DNA of 64,000 bases from Paraphaeosphaeria minitans (Eukaryota > Ascomycota > Dothideomycetes > Pleosporales > Didymosphaeriaceae), in assembly GCA_015832175.1 (NCBI GenBank), contig WJXW01000007.1, positions 1,240,001-1,304,000 on the forward strand. Direction: 5' to 3'. Position numbers and translations under genes: made by a program. Below, piece by piece: positions 10,801 through 23,639 of the stretch (the stretch's first letter is position 1; the number at the start of each line of letters is the position of its first letter). The notes under the pieces were generated by a model that made no database searches, had not been told where the DNA came from, and saw only the letters and a program-made list of their open reading frames with translations.

Positions 10801-12830
10801 AAGGATAAAGCTAAAGTTAAAGTTACTTATATAATTAACACTAGAAATAGCCTATTATCGCACAAAACCCTTACACTCCTACTTAGCTCTAAAGTTATAG
10901 CCTAGAGAGAAAAGAAGGGATAGCAAGAACTATATAAAATTAAGAGTATTAAAGGAAGAGATATTATTCTAGAGCTTAAAAATAAACCTCTAAAACTGCG
11001 CTATATATAGGTTAAACTATACTATCGCGCAACTAAAGATAGTATATAGGAACTATAGAATATAGATGCTCCTGTGCCTACACAAATTAAAGCCCTAAAG
11101 CTAAGGTTAAGGGGAAGGCTTAGGAAGGACTAAACTACTATAGTTATATAATTAGGTAAAGCTTAATAAAGATTAGGAAGACTAAACACCTAGTTTATTA
11201 CCTAAAAAAAAGATAACTTTAAGCTTATACTAAAGCTTTATATAAATAGTGTTATTACTACACCTAGCTAGCCCTTTAAAGAATTAGATATAGTAGAAAT
11301 AAATACCTTTATTACTAATAGCACTTTTAAAATCTTATTATATAACTCTAATAAATAACCTAGCTGTATCTTTAACCTGCGTCTTATACGAGAGATTAAA
11401 GGCAAGATAACCTAACTATATAAGAAATTAAGACTTATCTTTACTAGCTATATAAATAAAGAAAAAAAAGAAATCCTTATATAATCCCCTACTATCTAGC
11501 GTATAAGCTAGAGGTTACTGTTAGCTCTTTTAGTAACACTAATTTAGTTATATAATATGTATATTAAGCTTAGGGGCATTACTTAGGCCTATGTATAGTC
11601 TACTAATAAACTCCTTTATATATTGTACGCCTAACTATTAGCAGAAATACGCGATTTCTTCCTACTAAACATAATTCTATAAGTTATACAACCTCTATAT
11701 AGCGTAGTAGAATTAGGTCTCTACTAGTTTAAGACATACTATAACTACTATAAGGAGAAACTATAGATGCATATATTAACGTACAACCTATATCTACTTA
11801 TTATAGATAAGGGACCTAAGATGTTTAGTATTACTAGACTCTAGACTAATAATACCCTTAGTGTAGTTATAGAACGCTTTACACAATAAGAAGAGAAGCA
11901 GCTCTATACTATAAAATTTTATACAAAGGACAAAAGTGTCTTAATATAAAATAGGGTAATTAAGTTTAATAGAGGTAAAATCTAACTTATCTAAAGTGTT
12001 ATTACTCTAGAATAGAAGAGATAGGCTAAAAGCCTTTATATAATTAATCTTTAGAATAAAGACGCTACACACTAATATATTATATAATAAGTAAGAGGTG
12101 TATATATCTCTTTAGTTTGCTAACTAGAAGTAACATTTAACCTATCTATTACTGCGCAAATAACAGTACTAATAGAAGAAGATATTAAGGCACTAAATAT
12201 ACGTTTAAACTAGCAAATTTAGAATACATAAAGAGGACTAAAATTTATTCTACTTAACCTAGGTCGTACGAAGCTGTTTATCTTTATAAATAGCTTTTTT
12301 ACTAATAATAGAGACCTAAGCTCACAGCTTAGCTTTATTATTATACTAGCAGAGGAACATCGTACGACAACTTAGGACTTTAAGATCTATAGTAATATTA
12401 TCTACTAGAACTTAGTAAAGTGTAAAAAAGTAACTAGAAGTGTTCTAGTAAGCGAATTATACAGCCTAGTAGGCAGTTTTAATAATATAATTATATTAAG
12501 TATAACACTCTAATAAATTATATAAACACTTTAGATCCCCCTAATTCCTATTATAGTCTGTACTAACTTAAAATCCCTATATAAATGCCTTATATAACTA
12601 GGCACTACAAACGAAAAACGCCTTATAATTAATATTATGTTAATTAGGGAGTCGTACAAAAAACAGGAAATTACAGAGATTAGGTGGATTAATGGCAAAG
12701 ATAATCCTACTAATACTTATACAAAGAAAGCACCTAACTAGGCACTCTAAACACTAATCTTAATAAATAAACTACACATTACTATTAAGGCTTTAGTAGA
12801 TAGAATTAATAAGGACTATATAATAGAGTA
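7860..12830 (+). pseudogene. Ty1/copia gag-pol remnant of C-1
   Basis: The first ATG is near 7862. A gag zone (about 8600-9300) is followed by a knuckle-like segment with KKGC-STN near 9330, typical of fungal copia polyproteins. A protease/pre-integrase zone lies at about 9650-10180. An integrase core is at about 10180-10760, with recognisable INIDISF, TNFTSNKF and VEVHQAVG (D, D, E). The reverse transcriptase spans about 11290-12150. RNase H is at about 12270-12500, with the CKKVTRSVLVSELYSLV run. The tail near 12700 retains GKDNPTNTYTKK. Dozens of TAA/TAG codons, explained as CAA/CAG/TGG changed by RIP, destroy the frame. No B-1 DNA lies inside pol. Confidence 0.82.
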
Positions 12831-13249
12831 ACTACTCTACTGTATAATATTTCTTTTGTTATTTTACTTACTATTTTAAAAAAAAAAAATCTTTTTTCTG
12901 TCTAACTTGCTACAACTTCGCACAGACATATTTATTTTTAGGCTATATAGCCCTACTACTAATTTAATATTATAGTTTTATTATAAGAGAGGGAACATAT
13001 TATAGGAGATCGTATAAAGATATTAAAGAACATATTTTCTGTATTAATATTTTAGATATCTAAAGACTAGGCCTACCTACCCCTTTGTGCGACGAAGATA
13101 TTCACCCCCCCTTATACATAACGCTTATAATAAGCACTATACAACTTCTACACGTAGGCACTATATAATCTAGACTTATAGCGTAGAATTACATAATAAT
13201 CTAGGAACACCTAATTACTAGTATTAGTAGTGCTATATAAGTAAGTATA
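12831..13249 (+). other. 3' untranslated segment of C-1, part 1
   Basis: AT-rich sequence after the pol stop, ending with the duplication GTATA where B-1 is inserted. No feature recognised. Confidence 0.5.
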
Positions 13250-13660
13250 TGTTACGTACCAGATAACAACGTGGGACTCGGGCGCTTATAAAGGTGTGAT
13301 GAAGCGACGATAGGGTTACGAACGTAATAAAGAGACGCTAAGTAACTTAGATTAGGTTACGTAATGTGCTTAGTTGCTTAGTAGCACTAAGTAGTAGAGT
13401 AGGTTACGTAAAGTGCTTAGTTACTTAGTGGCACTAAGTAGTAGAGCAGCCTTAGTATATAGAAACGCGAGGATAGGCTCTTTATACTTGTGTTTAATCT
13501 GTTTATTAATTTATTATTTGGATTCTAGTAGACTAAATTGTTAACTTATTACACTTCGTAAGATACTATTATATTAATAAGACCTTTTACCTTCTATAAG
13601 TACTCCTGCCTAAGAACTAACCTTAACTCTTTAGGACTAGCTACCCTCTTAGATTTAACA
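13250..13660 (+). repeat. 5' LTR of B-1
   Basis: It is 411 bp, TGTTACGTACC...TTTAACA. It contains a 47-bp unit present twice in tandem (13353-13399 and 13400-13446). Confidence 0.92.
13353..13446 (+). repeat. Two tandem 47-bp units in the B-1 LTR U3
   Basis: Each unit starts TAGGTTACGTAA and carries a partly palindromic CTTAG...CTAAG core. Such U3 repeats often bind regulators; here that is an inference. Confidence 0.7.
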
Positions 13661-13689
13661 TCTTAAATACCCTTAACATAAGTACTTTA

Positions 13690-16600
13690 TAAACTCCTAC
13701 CTCTTCTATAGCTTTAGGTGTTACTAAGATTACTCCTATAAAGGATAGCAGTAAAGCGTATAAACCTAATCTCTACTTTAGCGAACAATCTCACACTAAT
13801 ATCTAGATTCTTTAGTTAGACCTCTACTTCTTTAACTTAGATAAACCCCTTAAAGATAAAAAGAAGGTTATCTTTATAGTAATATACATGCGAGAAGATG
13901 TAGGATTATAGATCTATCTCTACCTTAAAAAGTACCTAGGAATAGACTATAATAACAACGATAACAACTACGCAGACAAGCACGCTAATATAGTTAATAT
14001 TATTAAAAATTATAATAACTTTAAGAAATGCCTTAAATAACTCTTTAGGATTACTAATAAGGACTCTATTATAAAAGCAAAGATTTAGACTATAACTTAG
14101 AAATAATTAGCAGCTAAGTATATAGCTAAGTTTCGCAGATACGCTGTGTAGCTTAACTAGGACAATAAATCTCTTTAGGATATATATAAATAAGGACTTA
14201 AATAGAAACTACGTAAGGAACTCTTACATAGTAGTGTATAAATTACTAACCTTAAAGAACTGTACAAAGAAACTATTAGAATTAATAGAGAGTAGTTTTC
14301 ATTGTAATAAGAGCTCTACTAAAACTCTAGGGCGATAAGCTTTAGATAACTAGTAAAAATAGTTTATAAGAACCCTATTAGAATTGTCTAAAAGCAACAG
14401 CTAAGGAACTACTAGAGATATAAACTAATAGAAAACGTCTAGTTTAACTACTTAGGTAAAGGAAAAGGAGGAAGGATAGGCCCTAAGTAGCCTAATAAAC
14501 GCGTCTCTAATAGAAGTTAATAACTAATAACTAAGACCTGTAAATACTTTACATGTAGTAAACTAGACTATATAGCCAGGAACTGTAGATTAAAGAATAA
14601 AGTCTATTAAACTAAGTTAAATATACTAACTATTAAGGACTAAGAACCTAATAAGGAATAGGAAGTTATTATAACGCTATTTAGTTACTAACGCGTTACA
14701 CTAGAGTAAAGTAAGTAATTAGATTTACCTAACTTATAATTATATAAAGATCTAGAAAATAACTCTAATATATACTATAACGTAGAAAACGTAGAAGAGA
14801 TACCAAGATCTCCTACTCCTTACTTATAAAGTAGGCGGGAAGAAGACAACCCTATGTCACCTAAGTATAAACTAAATGTTTAGGACTATATAGAACCCTA
14901 CTAGGCACTAAAAAGAATGTAACTCTATAAAAATAAGAAGTTAGACTACGTACTAAAGTACTACCTAGACTACTAAAATCCTACACACTAATTCTGTATA
15001 TAAACGCATTGTGAAGAACTAATATACACACAATATAAGGTAGAGAAAGAGGAGAATAAAAAATAACCTAGAAGGAAACTGCGCTGCAGATAGATATAAA
15101 TAGACTGCCCTATTTTAGCTTACGACAAACACCTTTAGGATAAATAATAAGTAAAATACTTTCCTTACTTTACGCTAAAAGGTAATAAATGCTGTAATAT
15201 ACTTATTAATAAAGACTGTATATAACTATACTAGTACACGTGTTTAAACTAAGACTACGAATACTACTATATAGCTAAATGTTTAGACAGCTTTGTAAAC
15301 TGCCCTATATAAGAAGTAATAACAGAACTACTAATTTAACTAGTACACAGGAATAGTGAAGACTACGGGAGAAAAAATAGAAGAACATCCTTATAGGAAG
15401 AAGAAAAAGATAATCTATATAAGCTATATACTTAAGAATAATAATAGAAGTGGATACTTAGAAACGCATACTAGGCACTAGAACTTAACTACAACCTACA
15501 CAAATAGATGTCTTTTTTAGGCCTAAACTTAGATAAGAAAATACCTTTATTAAATTAAATACTACAGTAAGTATAGCATTAGTTAAGCTACTAGTATAGC
15601 TTAAAGGAATATAGGCTTAAGCTCTTATAGACTTAAGAGCAGAAAGGAACTTTATATCTTATTAGATAGTAAGATAAGCAGGACTTATAATATTAAAAAA
15701 AAAAGTACCCTATATTGTCTATGTCGCGAATAGATCCCTAATGCCTAAGACACCTTAAATATACTAGGAGGTCACTACCACGATAATAGTCTAAGGATAT
15801 AGAGAGGAACTTACCTTAGATGTCTTACTAGGATCTAAGTATAAGTTAGTCTTAAGATTACCTTAGTTAACAATACATAACCTATAAATTAACTAGGGTA
15901 TAAAGAAAATATTATTTAAACGCTATAATTATATATTATAAGCAAAGCCTACGTATTAACTAAAAATAATAGTAGATAAGGGAGTTATTAATAATATAAT
16001 ACTACAATAGATAGTTAAAAAACAGAAGCACACCTTAGTAGACGCTAGTAGGAACTACTAGGTTAAAAAGCGTAAGAAGGAGGACGATAGCACACCCCTT
16101 ACCTTACTAAGAGAGTATAGGAAATAGATATATATATTTATAGAAAAGGAAGGAAAAGCAAACCTACCTAAATATTAACCCTAGGATCTTATAATAGACC
16201 TAGAAGAAGGGAAGACGCCACTCTTTAGACTACTATATAGTAAGACAGGAGAAGAACTCTTTAAAGAACGTAATTTTATTAAGACAAATCTTAAGAAAGG
16301 ATATATATAACTATTAAAGTTACTAGTAGTAAGCCCTTTTATGTTTATTAAGAAAAAGGATAGATTAGATAGACTATACGTTAACTATTAACAACTTAAC
16401 AATATAATAATAAAAAACTAATATCTACTACTAAATATTACAGAGTTACGAGATTAACTATCTTAAGCTAAGATATTTATAATAATAGATCTAAGAGACA
16501 GTTACCACCTTATACAAATTAAAAAAGGTAAAGAATAGAAAATAGCATTTTAATTACGCTACGGACTATTTAAGTATAAGGTTATACTATTTAGACTTAC

Positions 16601-18859
16601 AAATACACTAGCAGCTTTTATAGCACTTATTAACAACGTACTCTACAAATATCTAGACATATTTATTATTACGTATATAGACGATATCCTTGTCTTTTCT
16701 AAAAACAAATTAGACCACACTAAGCATATATAGACAGTACTAGAAGCACTAGATAAAGTATGCCTTTATATTAAACTTAAGAAATGCAAGTTTAACGTTA
16801 AATAACTCGAATTCCTAGGATATATTATTACTATAGAAGGAATTAAGATGGCACTAAGTAAAGTCGAATACATTAAGAACTAGCTAATACTAAAGATAGC
16901 TAAGAATATCTAAGAATTCTTAGGATTCTGTAGATTTAATTAACAATTTATCTAAGATTACGTAAAGGTTATAATACCTTTAATAAATCTTATAAAGAAG
17001 GACGTACCCTTTAAATGGATAGACAAGTGTGGAATGTTATTTTAACTCCTTAAGATAGTATATATTATAAAACCTATTCTTGTTTATTTTAGAAGTAATA
17101 AACCACTGCGCTTTAAAATAAACACTAGCGATCTTACGCTAGGCGCCTACGCTAAATAAAAACGTAATAGTAAATAGCACCTAATTGCCTATTACTTATG
17201 CAAATTTAATAACACTAAAACACGATACAACGTATATAATAAAAAACTCTACGCTATTATTAAAGCCTTAAAGCACTAGAGGATTTACGCGCTTAGTTAC
17301 TTAACGCTAGAAATCTATATAAATTATAAGAACTTTCTAAGGTTTATAATAACAAAAGAACTTACGCCATAATAACAAAGATAGTTATAGACTACTAGGC
17401 AGTATAAGTTTAAAATTATCTATATAGCTAGAAAAGAAAATAGTAGAGCAGACGCTTTTAGCTAACAAAGTAATCTAGTAGGAGAAAAGGTAAAAACCTT
17501 CTCTACAATCCTTCGCAAACCCAAAGATAGATCTCTAGAGCTAATAGTAGAACTAAATTAACTTTTAGTAATTAACTAAGAAGTTCTAGAACATCTACAA
17601 ACTAAGATTATCTAATAATACCACAATAACCCTATGTACGGACACCTACGCATCACGAAAACAATAGAACTTATCTAAAGGAATTACACCTTTAAAGGAA
17701 TTAAGGAAGCTATAATAACTTATATCTATAAATGTGTAGAATGCTAGAGAAACAAACATAGTATATATCTTAAATATAGAGAGATGTAAGTAATTAGAAT
17801 ACTAACAGCACTATAGGAAGATATTACTATAGATTTTATTATAGGAATTCTAAACTCTAACGATCTAACAATAGGAATTAAATATAATAGTATACTAGTA
17901 GTAGTCTACTAACTAACTAAGTATATTAAGCTTATTCTATATCTTAAAAGAATAATAGCAAAGGAACTTACTTTTCTTATCCTAGACTAACTAATTAGAC
18001 ATCACAGAATTCTAAAAATAATTATTAGCGATAGAGATAAGCTCTTTATATTAAATTATTAGACAACGCTTATAGCCCTACTTAGAATAAAACAAAAGCT
18101 ATTAACGGCTTACTATTCATAAATAGATAGATAGATAGAACGTATAAACTAAACTATAGAAACGTACCTACGCATCTACTACAATAGTTAGAAAAATAAC
18201 TAGGTTTTATTACTACCTATAGTATAGTTAGCCTATAATAATAAAGTATTAGCAGTATTAGGACATACACTATTCTATGTAAACTATAGAAGACACCCAC
18301 ATCTCTTTAATTAACAATTTCCTACGACGATTAAAGTAAAAGAAGCTATAGATATAGCAGAAAATATAAAGAAAATACACTAATAACTCTAAGAGAATCT
18401 TAAGAAAGCTTAGTAGCAATTAATTTTATACTAAAACTAAAAATGAAAAATAGCACCTTAGCTAAAAAAGGGGGATAAAGCATATCTGCTTATAAAGAAT
18501 CTTTAAACTTAGAAGAAGAAACATAAGAAACTAGATTATATTAAAGTTAGACTATTTTATATTTCTAAGTAAATATTACTAGTGAACTATAAGTTAGAAC
18601 TACCGCTAGATACAAAGATACACCTAGTATTCTATGTATTACTACTAGAACTAGTAGACCCTAATACACTAGTTAAAACCACCTTCTACTACTAGACTAA
18701 GGAAGAAAACAAATTTAAGGTTAAAAGAATTCTAGAGTACAATTAGCATAATAACACGTATCTTATTAAGTGGAAAGGTTACCCACACAGCGAAAACACT
18801 TAGGAACTAAAGAACTATCTAGGAAACTATTAATAAAAGATTAAAGAATTTTATTAATA
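13690..18859 (+). pseudogene. Ty3/gypsy gag-pol remnant of B-1 with chromodomain
   Basis: Gag includes a CCHC-type knuckle at about 14539-14587 (C-x2-TC...C preserved, the His lost). Protease is near 15620-15960. The reverse transcriptase keeps its YIDD active site at 16674-16685. RNase H spans about 17090-17470. The integrase retains the zinc-finger run CVECQRNK near 17730, then TIDF, ISDRD and a QIDRQIE region at about 17825-18150. The chromodomain at about 18715-18830 keeps YLIKWKGYP. The stop is at about 18857. Most other breaks are TAA/TAG codons of RIP type, and I see few frameshifts. It would replicate by reverse transcription and target heterochromatin if intact. Confidence 0.87.
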
Positions 18860-19385
18860 GACTTACCTAAGATAGTAACGCTAAGGAATTGTCCTAGAAC
18901 TCTAGAGGTAGGTTGTCTATTACAGACTATATAGACGTGCTAAGTTTAGCTAAACTAGTAGGCTAAGTAGAATAGGCTAGGTTCTCCTCTAACTCTAACT
19001 CTATTAGCGCAGCACTCTCTACTACAATAACCTCACTAGTACGCTTTTTATTCTACACTAATTATTTTAATAACTAATCCTCTTTTATGCGCGCTATACG
19101 TAGAGTTTTAAACGCTACGTCTTATTTTTTTTATGCCTCTAATATTTGCACCTCTAATTTCTTCTTCTTAGCAATTAACTATAAGAACTTATTTCTAGTA
19201 ATAGCTATATTACACTTTAAGTCTTATTTCTAACACTTACTACACTTCCCTAAGCTACTATAGACTTTGTAAACATAGAAATACAACTTGTAGAAGGAGC
19301 ACTTTAATACTATAACTACTTTATAGTTTTTAATAGTAGAGATAAGGCTGTAATAACGCTTTATGGAATTACAGTTAGTAGGCAT
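18860..19385 (-). pseudogene. Antisense frame of B-1: Cys-motif plus coiled-coil protein
   Basis: A reading frame of about 175 codons runs opposite to pol. Its ATG at 19385 lies about 40 bp inside the 3' LTR, and it ends against the pol stop. Visible features are a C-x2-C-x6-C motif at about 19210-19248, then a Lys/Glu-rich heptad-like stretch (KKKKLE...QILEA...), then an acidic tail. The same frame, with the same interruptions of TAA/TAG type only, is found in B-2 (30287-30800) and, more diverged, in B'-3 (37859-38420). Conserved frame across copies argues for a true former gene. Its function is unknown; DNA or RNA binding is a guess from the Cys motif. Confidence 0.65.
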
Positions 19386-19404
19386 AATTCTTTAGGACAA
19401 AGAA

Positions 19405-19422
19405 TAGAAAGGGAGGGAATAG
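19405..19422 (+). other. Polypurine tract of B-1
   Basis: The purine-rich run GAAAGGGAGGGAATAG directly precedes the 3' LTR, as expected for the plus-strand primer. The equivalent tract occurs inverted at 30240 and 37749. Confidence 0.75.
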
Positions 19423-19833
19423 TATTATGTACTAGATAATAACGTAGGACTTAGGCGCTTATAAAGGTGTAATAAAGTAATAATAAGGTTATAAACGTAA
19501 TAAAGAGACGCTAAGTAACTTAGATTAGGTTACGTAATATGCTTAGTTACTTAGCAGCACTAAGTAGTAGAGTAGGTTATATAAAGTGCTTAGTTGCTTA
19601 GTGGCACTAAGTAGCAGAGCAGCCTTAGTATATAGGAATGTAAGAATAGGCTCTCTATACTCGTGTTTAATCTATTTATTAATCTATTGTTTAGATTCTA
19701 GTAGACTAAATTGTTAACTTATTACACTTCGCAAGATACTATTGTATTAATAAGACCTTCTACCTTCTGTAAGTACTCCTGCCCAAGAACCAACCTTAAC
19801 CCTTTAGGACTAGCTACCCTCTTAGATTTAATA
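19423..19833 (+). repeat. 3' LTR of B-1
   Basis: It is 411 bp and collinear with 13250-13660. Differences from the 5' copy are mostly transitions. It is followed by the duplication GTATA. Confidence 0.92.
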
Positions 19834-19838
19834 GTATA

Positions 19839-20749
19839 AAACTTATTCTAAACTTAGCTACGCAACTAGATAAGCACTACTTACTAATATCTCTTACGTT
19901 ATACAACGTAAGCAGCCTATAGCTAGAGGTTTATACTAACTAGGATTTATATAATAATATTCTAGGAGGGTATCTAGGCTACCCTAGCCTCTTTGTCCTA
20001 CACCTATTAGTATTATATAATAAAATAAAGATGCTCTAGAGGATTTATTATATATCTACTACTAGGCTCTGCATAAAGGCCTTTATACTAGGCGAACTAG
20101 TAAGGAGGTTAACCTAGATATATAATCTAGTCTAGCCTATAATAACTAGCATAAAGACACTAGCGGCAAGGGTACTAGCCCCTAATAGACTAATAGTGTT
20201 ATTAGCTATTATACGATAGCAAGAGTAAGTGTGTATATATATATATGTGTGTCTTATTAAAAATTAGCATTGTATAAAAAGCTATACACATTTACTAGTA
20301 ATAGAGCACTAGCTACTAGACACTAGGACACTAAAAAGAATAAGGCAAGAAGGGAGGAAGGTATATATACATTAAAGTAGGATAAAAGAGAAAGGGTTTA
20401 GAGGAGCTAGAAAATATTTTTTTATACCTACTTACTAAGACTTAGCGCTAAGTATTGTATTACTTAACACCCTACCTTCTATTTACATATAAGGCATATG
20501 CCTAGAAAGAGCCTTATTATACAATGCGGCTCTACTACTATATAAGGGGGTAGGGTAAGAACTAAGCAGGTTAGCTGTTACTACTTATTTACATAAGAGT
20601 AGGTGTAAATAGGACCACTACTATATAGTAACACTACACTTACCTTACAACCTATTCTAATAGGGGAAGGCTAACTGTATAAATAGAAAAGAACAGGAAA
20701 GGGAAGCGTATAATAGACATAAGCTATTATATAAAAGAAAAGTTACTAG
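19839..20749 (+). other. 3' untranslated segment of C-1, part 2
   Basis: The continuation of C-1 after B-1. If TAA/TAG are read through, long frames appear on both strands, so no coding claim is safe. A short TA/TG microsatellite lies near 20230-20250. Confidence 0.5.
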
Positions 20750-20987
20750 TGTCTATATAGTTTATTGTACAAATAGCACTAAGTAAAATAGGGGCCTACC
20801 TACCTATAGGGACCCGCATAAGGACCCACTACTTAGGTTAGCGCTAAGAGGTAGAGACTTTATAAAGCCCTTAGTGCCCCTTTATATAATAGACTAGACG
20901 TAATTAATTAAACCTACTTCTTACCCTTTGCACAATAGTATACTATTAACCCTTAAATGTTTAATTACAGATTAAGCCAAACCAACA
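20750..20987 (+). repeat. 3' LTR of C-1
   Basis: It is 238 bp, TGTCTATATAG...CCAACA, followed by GTTAT, which matches the left flank at 7280. Confidence 0.9.
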
Positions 20988-20992
20988 GTTAT

Positions 20993-22078
20993 CTAGATAA
21001 TATAGTACCTTATAGGCAATTTAAGAGAACTATAGTATATATACTATAAGCGCACCTTTAAAGCTAAAGGTGAAATACCCACCTAGAATTACTTTAAGTA
21101 GTATATATTTGACTTACTTTTAGATCTAGTAAATTACAGCCTAAAAGTAGCTATAGTGTATATTTAGGTAATATAGTAAAAAAACTAAACTATTTACTTC
21201 TTTATAACCTACCTTAGTATCTTTAAAGATTAACTTACACTTTATACTAAAAAGTAAAATGTGTAGTACTTTTTTTCTAAGCTTAAACTTAAGCTATAAA
21301 GCCTAATTACTAACTACTATTAGGTGCCTGTAATTAGGAAAGACCTTATTACTTTAGACTCTACGCTTAAGCGAAACCTACGCTACGCACCTACAATATA
21401 GGAGTTAAGCCTATATTATGTATTAAAGAAATGTAAGGATACTATACTAAACTACTAAATATTTAAAGGTAGTAGTAAGACCTAGGATAAGAAAAGTGTT
21501 ACTTACTATAAGTACTATAAAACTAGTTACTATACTAATAAATATAGAGGTAGTAATCCTGATTAGATTCCTATATAGGTAAATTATATAGGAAAAGGCT
21601 AAGCCTTACCTATAACCTAAATATAGTAAGGCGCCTACTAGTTTATATCTTACTAGGTACAAAGCGTATATATAGCGTAACTAAAGATACTAGTGTAGAG
21701 AAGGAACTATAAATAATTCTTAATTTATAGGCTAATATTAGCCTAATTAGCTAGATTGTTACTGTTAAAATAAATTTAAAGCCTATTAAAGGGGCTAAGC
21801 TTCTTACACTAGAATAGATTAGGGCCTAAAAATAAAGCACCTACGCTGCTTATATACTCTAGGTGTGTACTATAGATAATATAGAGGTAAAGCGCAGGAT
21901 AAAGACTACTATCTATAGCGTTAATAAGGAAGGGATCCCCCTCCTACTTAGTAACCCCTTTTTATAAAAAAGTAATATCTACTTTAATTACAGCTTATAA
22001 ACATAGCGCTAGGGCTATACTATAGCTTTAATATAGCTTATTACTACAAAGGACTTTAAAAATAATATAGAGTATACT
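20993..22078 (+). pseudogene. gag fragment of A1, second part
   Basis: It resumes exactly where the frame stopped at 7284 and is collinear with A2 24121-25206. It includes the decayed zinc-knuckle region near 21510-21560 and the start of the protease region. It ends at 22078 with ATACT, where the inverted LTR of A3 begins. Confidence 0.8.
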
Positions 22079-22293
22079 TATAAAATCTAGTTATAGGCAA
22101 TAGTATTTGCTTCACACTAGAGAGGACAGTAAAAAGATAACTTAATAGCATTAATAAAATAATACTTATTCTGTGTAGAGTTAGGGCGTAGTGTAGGTTT
22201 TACGCAGCTAGCTTACTTAGCGTATAGGCCCTTTATAAGTCTTTAGCGCTAGATACCACAACACTATAATAATAATATAATCTACCTATTACA
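22079..22293 (-). repeat. 3' LTR of A3 (inverted)
   Basis: It is about 215 bp, the reverse complement of the family-A LTR, ending in the complement of TGTAACAGGTAG. Confidence 0.88.
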
Positions 22294-22539
22294 AAACCTC
22301 CCCCTCTAGCTACGGTCCTCTATAGTATACTATAGCCTTAATAAAAACCTTACCCTATAGGAAAGAAAAAAGTGTCTATAGGGGTATATATTATATACGC
22401 AATAATAGCATATTATAAGTAAATAGTACACGTTATAAATATATCGCGCGTATTATTTATTATAAGGCTTTTACTGCTTCTATTTACTATAGCCTTCTAT
22501 AATATAGAGTAGTGGGCTATATAGTTTTGATATTATTTT

Positions 22540-22940
22540 AATCTTTATGTGCTCTCTACCTATATAATATATAACTACTATACACTTAGTATAGATAAAG
22601 CGCTTAACCTTTAAACTACTTCCTTACTTATTAAAGATACTATACTACCTAGTGCCTAAATATATTAAAAAGTCTAACCTACGCAGTGCTACGTTTTTGT
22701 GTTTAGTAGTAATACTAAGCGCGTAGACTATAACATAGTGCTTATAACTTATATACACTACGTATAGAACTTAGTAAAGCTTTCTAAAGACTATATAAAA
22801 GATAAAAATAAGCGCTATAACTATTATATTAAAGGTAATTATAGAGGCTATAACTTAGTATATCTAGAGTTGCGCGCTATATATACGCTTTAGCTAATAC
22901 TTATAGGTGCTAAAGGTAATAAATAGGCGCCTTAATCGCC
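22540..22940 (+). pseudogene. Antisense Cys-rich frame of A3
   Basis: This frame is opposite to A3 pol. The segment at about 22810-22855 reads as a Cys-cluster region in which the cysteines have become tyrosines (TGT/TGC to TAT/TAC by RIP). It aligns in frame with A6 (61430-61800) and A2 (29480-29060), where some cysteines survive. Function unknown. Confidence 0.45.
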
Positions 22941-23299
22941 TATACGCCCTATATAATTACTACTATATTATAGTTATAGAGACTCTAGGTAGGCAGCATA
23001 AGATAGATAAGTATATAAAAGTAATAGGCTTTAACTTAGCTTATTACTAAAAGTAATTTAACTTAGAGCTAGTTAACTACTAGTGTGTTATAGCTTATAT
23101 TAGTACACTTATAAGTGTAGTAACCTAGGTGCCTACTACTAGCCCTTAGTATCTAGACTTAATTCTAGTAAAGTAGCGTAAGATTACTAGTGCTCTTAAA
23201 GTAGTTATTCCCCTTATATAGTAGATAGTAAGTTTACACTTTTCCTACACTTAAAAAATATACTAATAGCTTACCTTAGATTAATCTAGCGTCTATTCC

Positions 23300-23398
23300 T
23301 ATTAAATCCAAGAGGGTAGCTAGTCCGAAAGGGTTAAGGTTAGTTCTTAGGCAGGAGTACTTAAAGAAGGTGGAAAGTCTTATTAATACGTTAGTATT
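23300..23398 (-). repeat. Outer part of the 3' LTR of B-2
   Basis: 99 bp equal to the U5 end of the B LTR in inverse orientation, cut by A2 at GTATT. The rest of the LTR is at 29928-30239. Confidence 0.9.
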
Positions 23399-23614
23399 TA
23401 TAACGGGTAGATCACGATATTATTATAGTATTGTGGTATCTAGCGCCAAGGCCTCATAGAGGGTCTGTGCGCTAAGTAAGCTAGCTGCGCAAAACCTACG
23501 CTACGCGTTAACTTAATATAAGACAAGTATTATTCTATTAATATTACTAGAGTTATCCTTTTACTATCCTTCTTAGTATAAAGTAAGTACTATTACCTAT
23601 AACTAAACCTTACA
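23399..23614 (+). repeat. 5' LTR of A2
   Basis: It is 216 bp, from TATAACGGG (RIPed TG start) to ACCTTACA. Confidence 0.92.
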
Positions 23615-23639
23615 TAATAATACGTTATCTATAATAGTT

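Larger units (their letters stand above)
13250..19833 (+). mobile_element. LTR retrotransposon B-1 (Ty3/gypsy chromovirus), complete
   Basis: The element is 6584 bp. It has two LTRs of exactly 411 bp (13250-13660 and 19423-19833) and a 5-bp duplication GTATA (13245-13249 and 19834-19838). It encodes gag, protease, reverse transcriptase, RNase H, integrase and a C-terminal chromodomain on the + strand, then an antisense frame. It lies in the 3' untranslated segment of C-1. RIP has damaged the frames but their order is clear. Confidence 0.93.
7285..20987 (+). mobile_element. LTR retrotransposon C-1 (Ty1/copia), complete but containing B-1
   Basis: Two 238-bp LTRs (7285-7522 and 20750-20987) are flanked by the 5-bp duplication GTTAT (7280-7284 and 20988-20992). 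Without nested B-1 and its duplication, C-1 is about 7.1 kb. It carries a copia-order polyprotein (gag, protease, integrase, reverse transcriptase, RNase H) on the + strand. It was inserted into the gag of A1, whose frame continues on the other side. RIP has put stops throughout. Confidence 0.9.
6567..22078 (+). mobile_element. LTR retrotransposon A1 (Ty3/gypsy), left part, interrupted by C-1
   Basis: The element begins with a TGTAACGGG LTR followed by gag. Gag stops at 7284, where element C-1 is inserted, and resumes at 20993 with matching sequence. It then runs to 22078, where inverted element A3 starts. Its pol and right LTR are not seen before the window ends. The left target-site sequence would be TTTCT (6562-6566). 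RIP is heavy throughout. Confidence 0.85.

Noticed and set aside
13353..13446. CRISPR-like or regulatory repeat array
   Set aside because: There are only two units, without spacers, inside an LTR of a fungal element.
19839..20749. Possible antisense gene in the 3' region of C-1
   Set aside because: With RIP-type stops read through, both strands give long frames, so strand and coding status cannot be decided from one copy.
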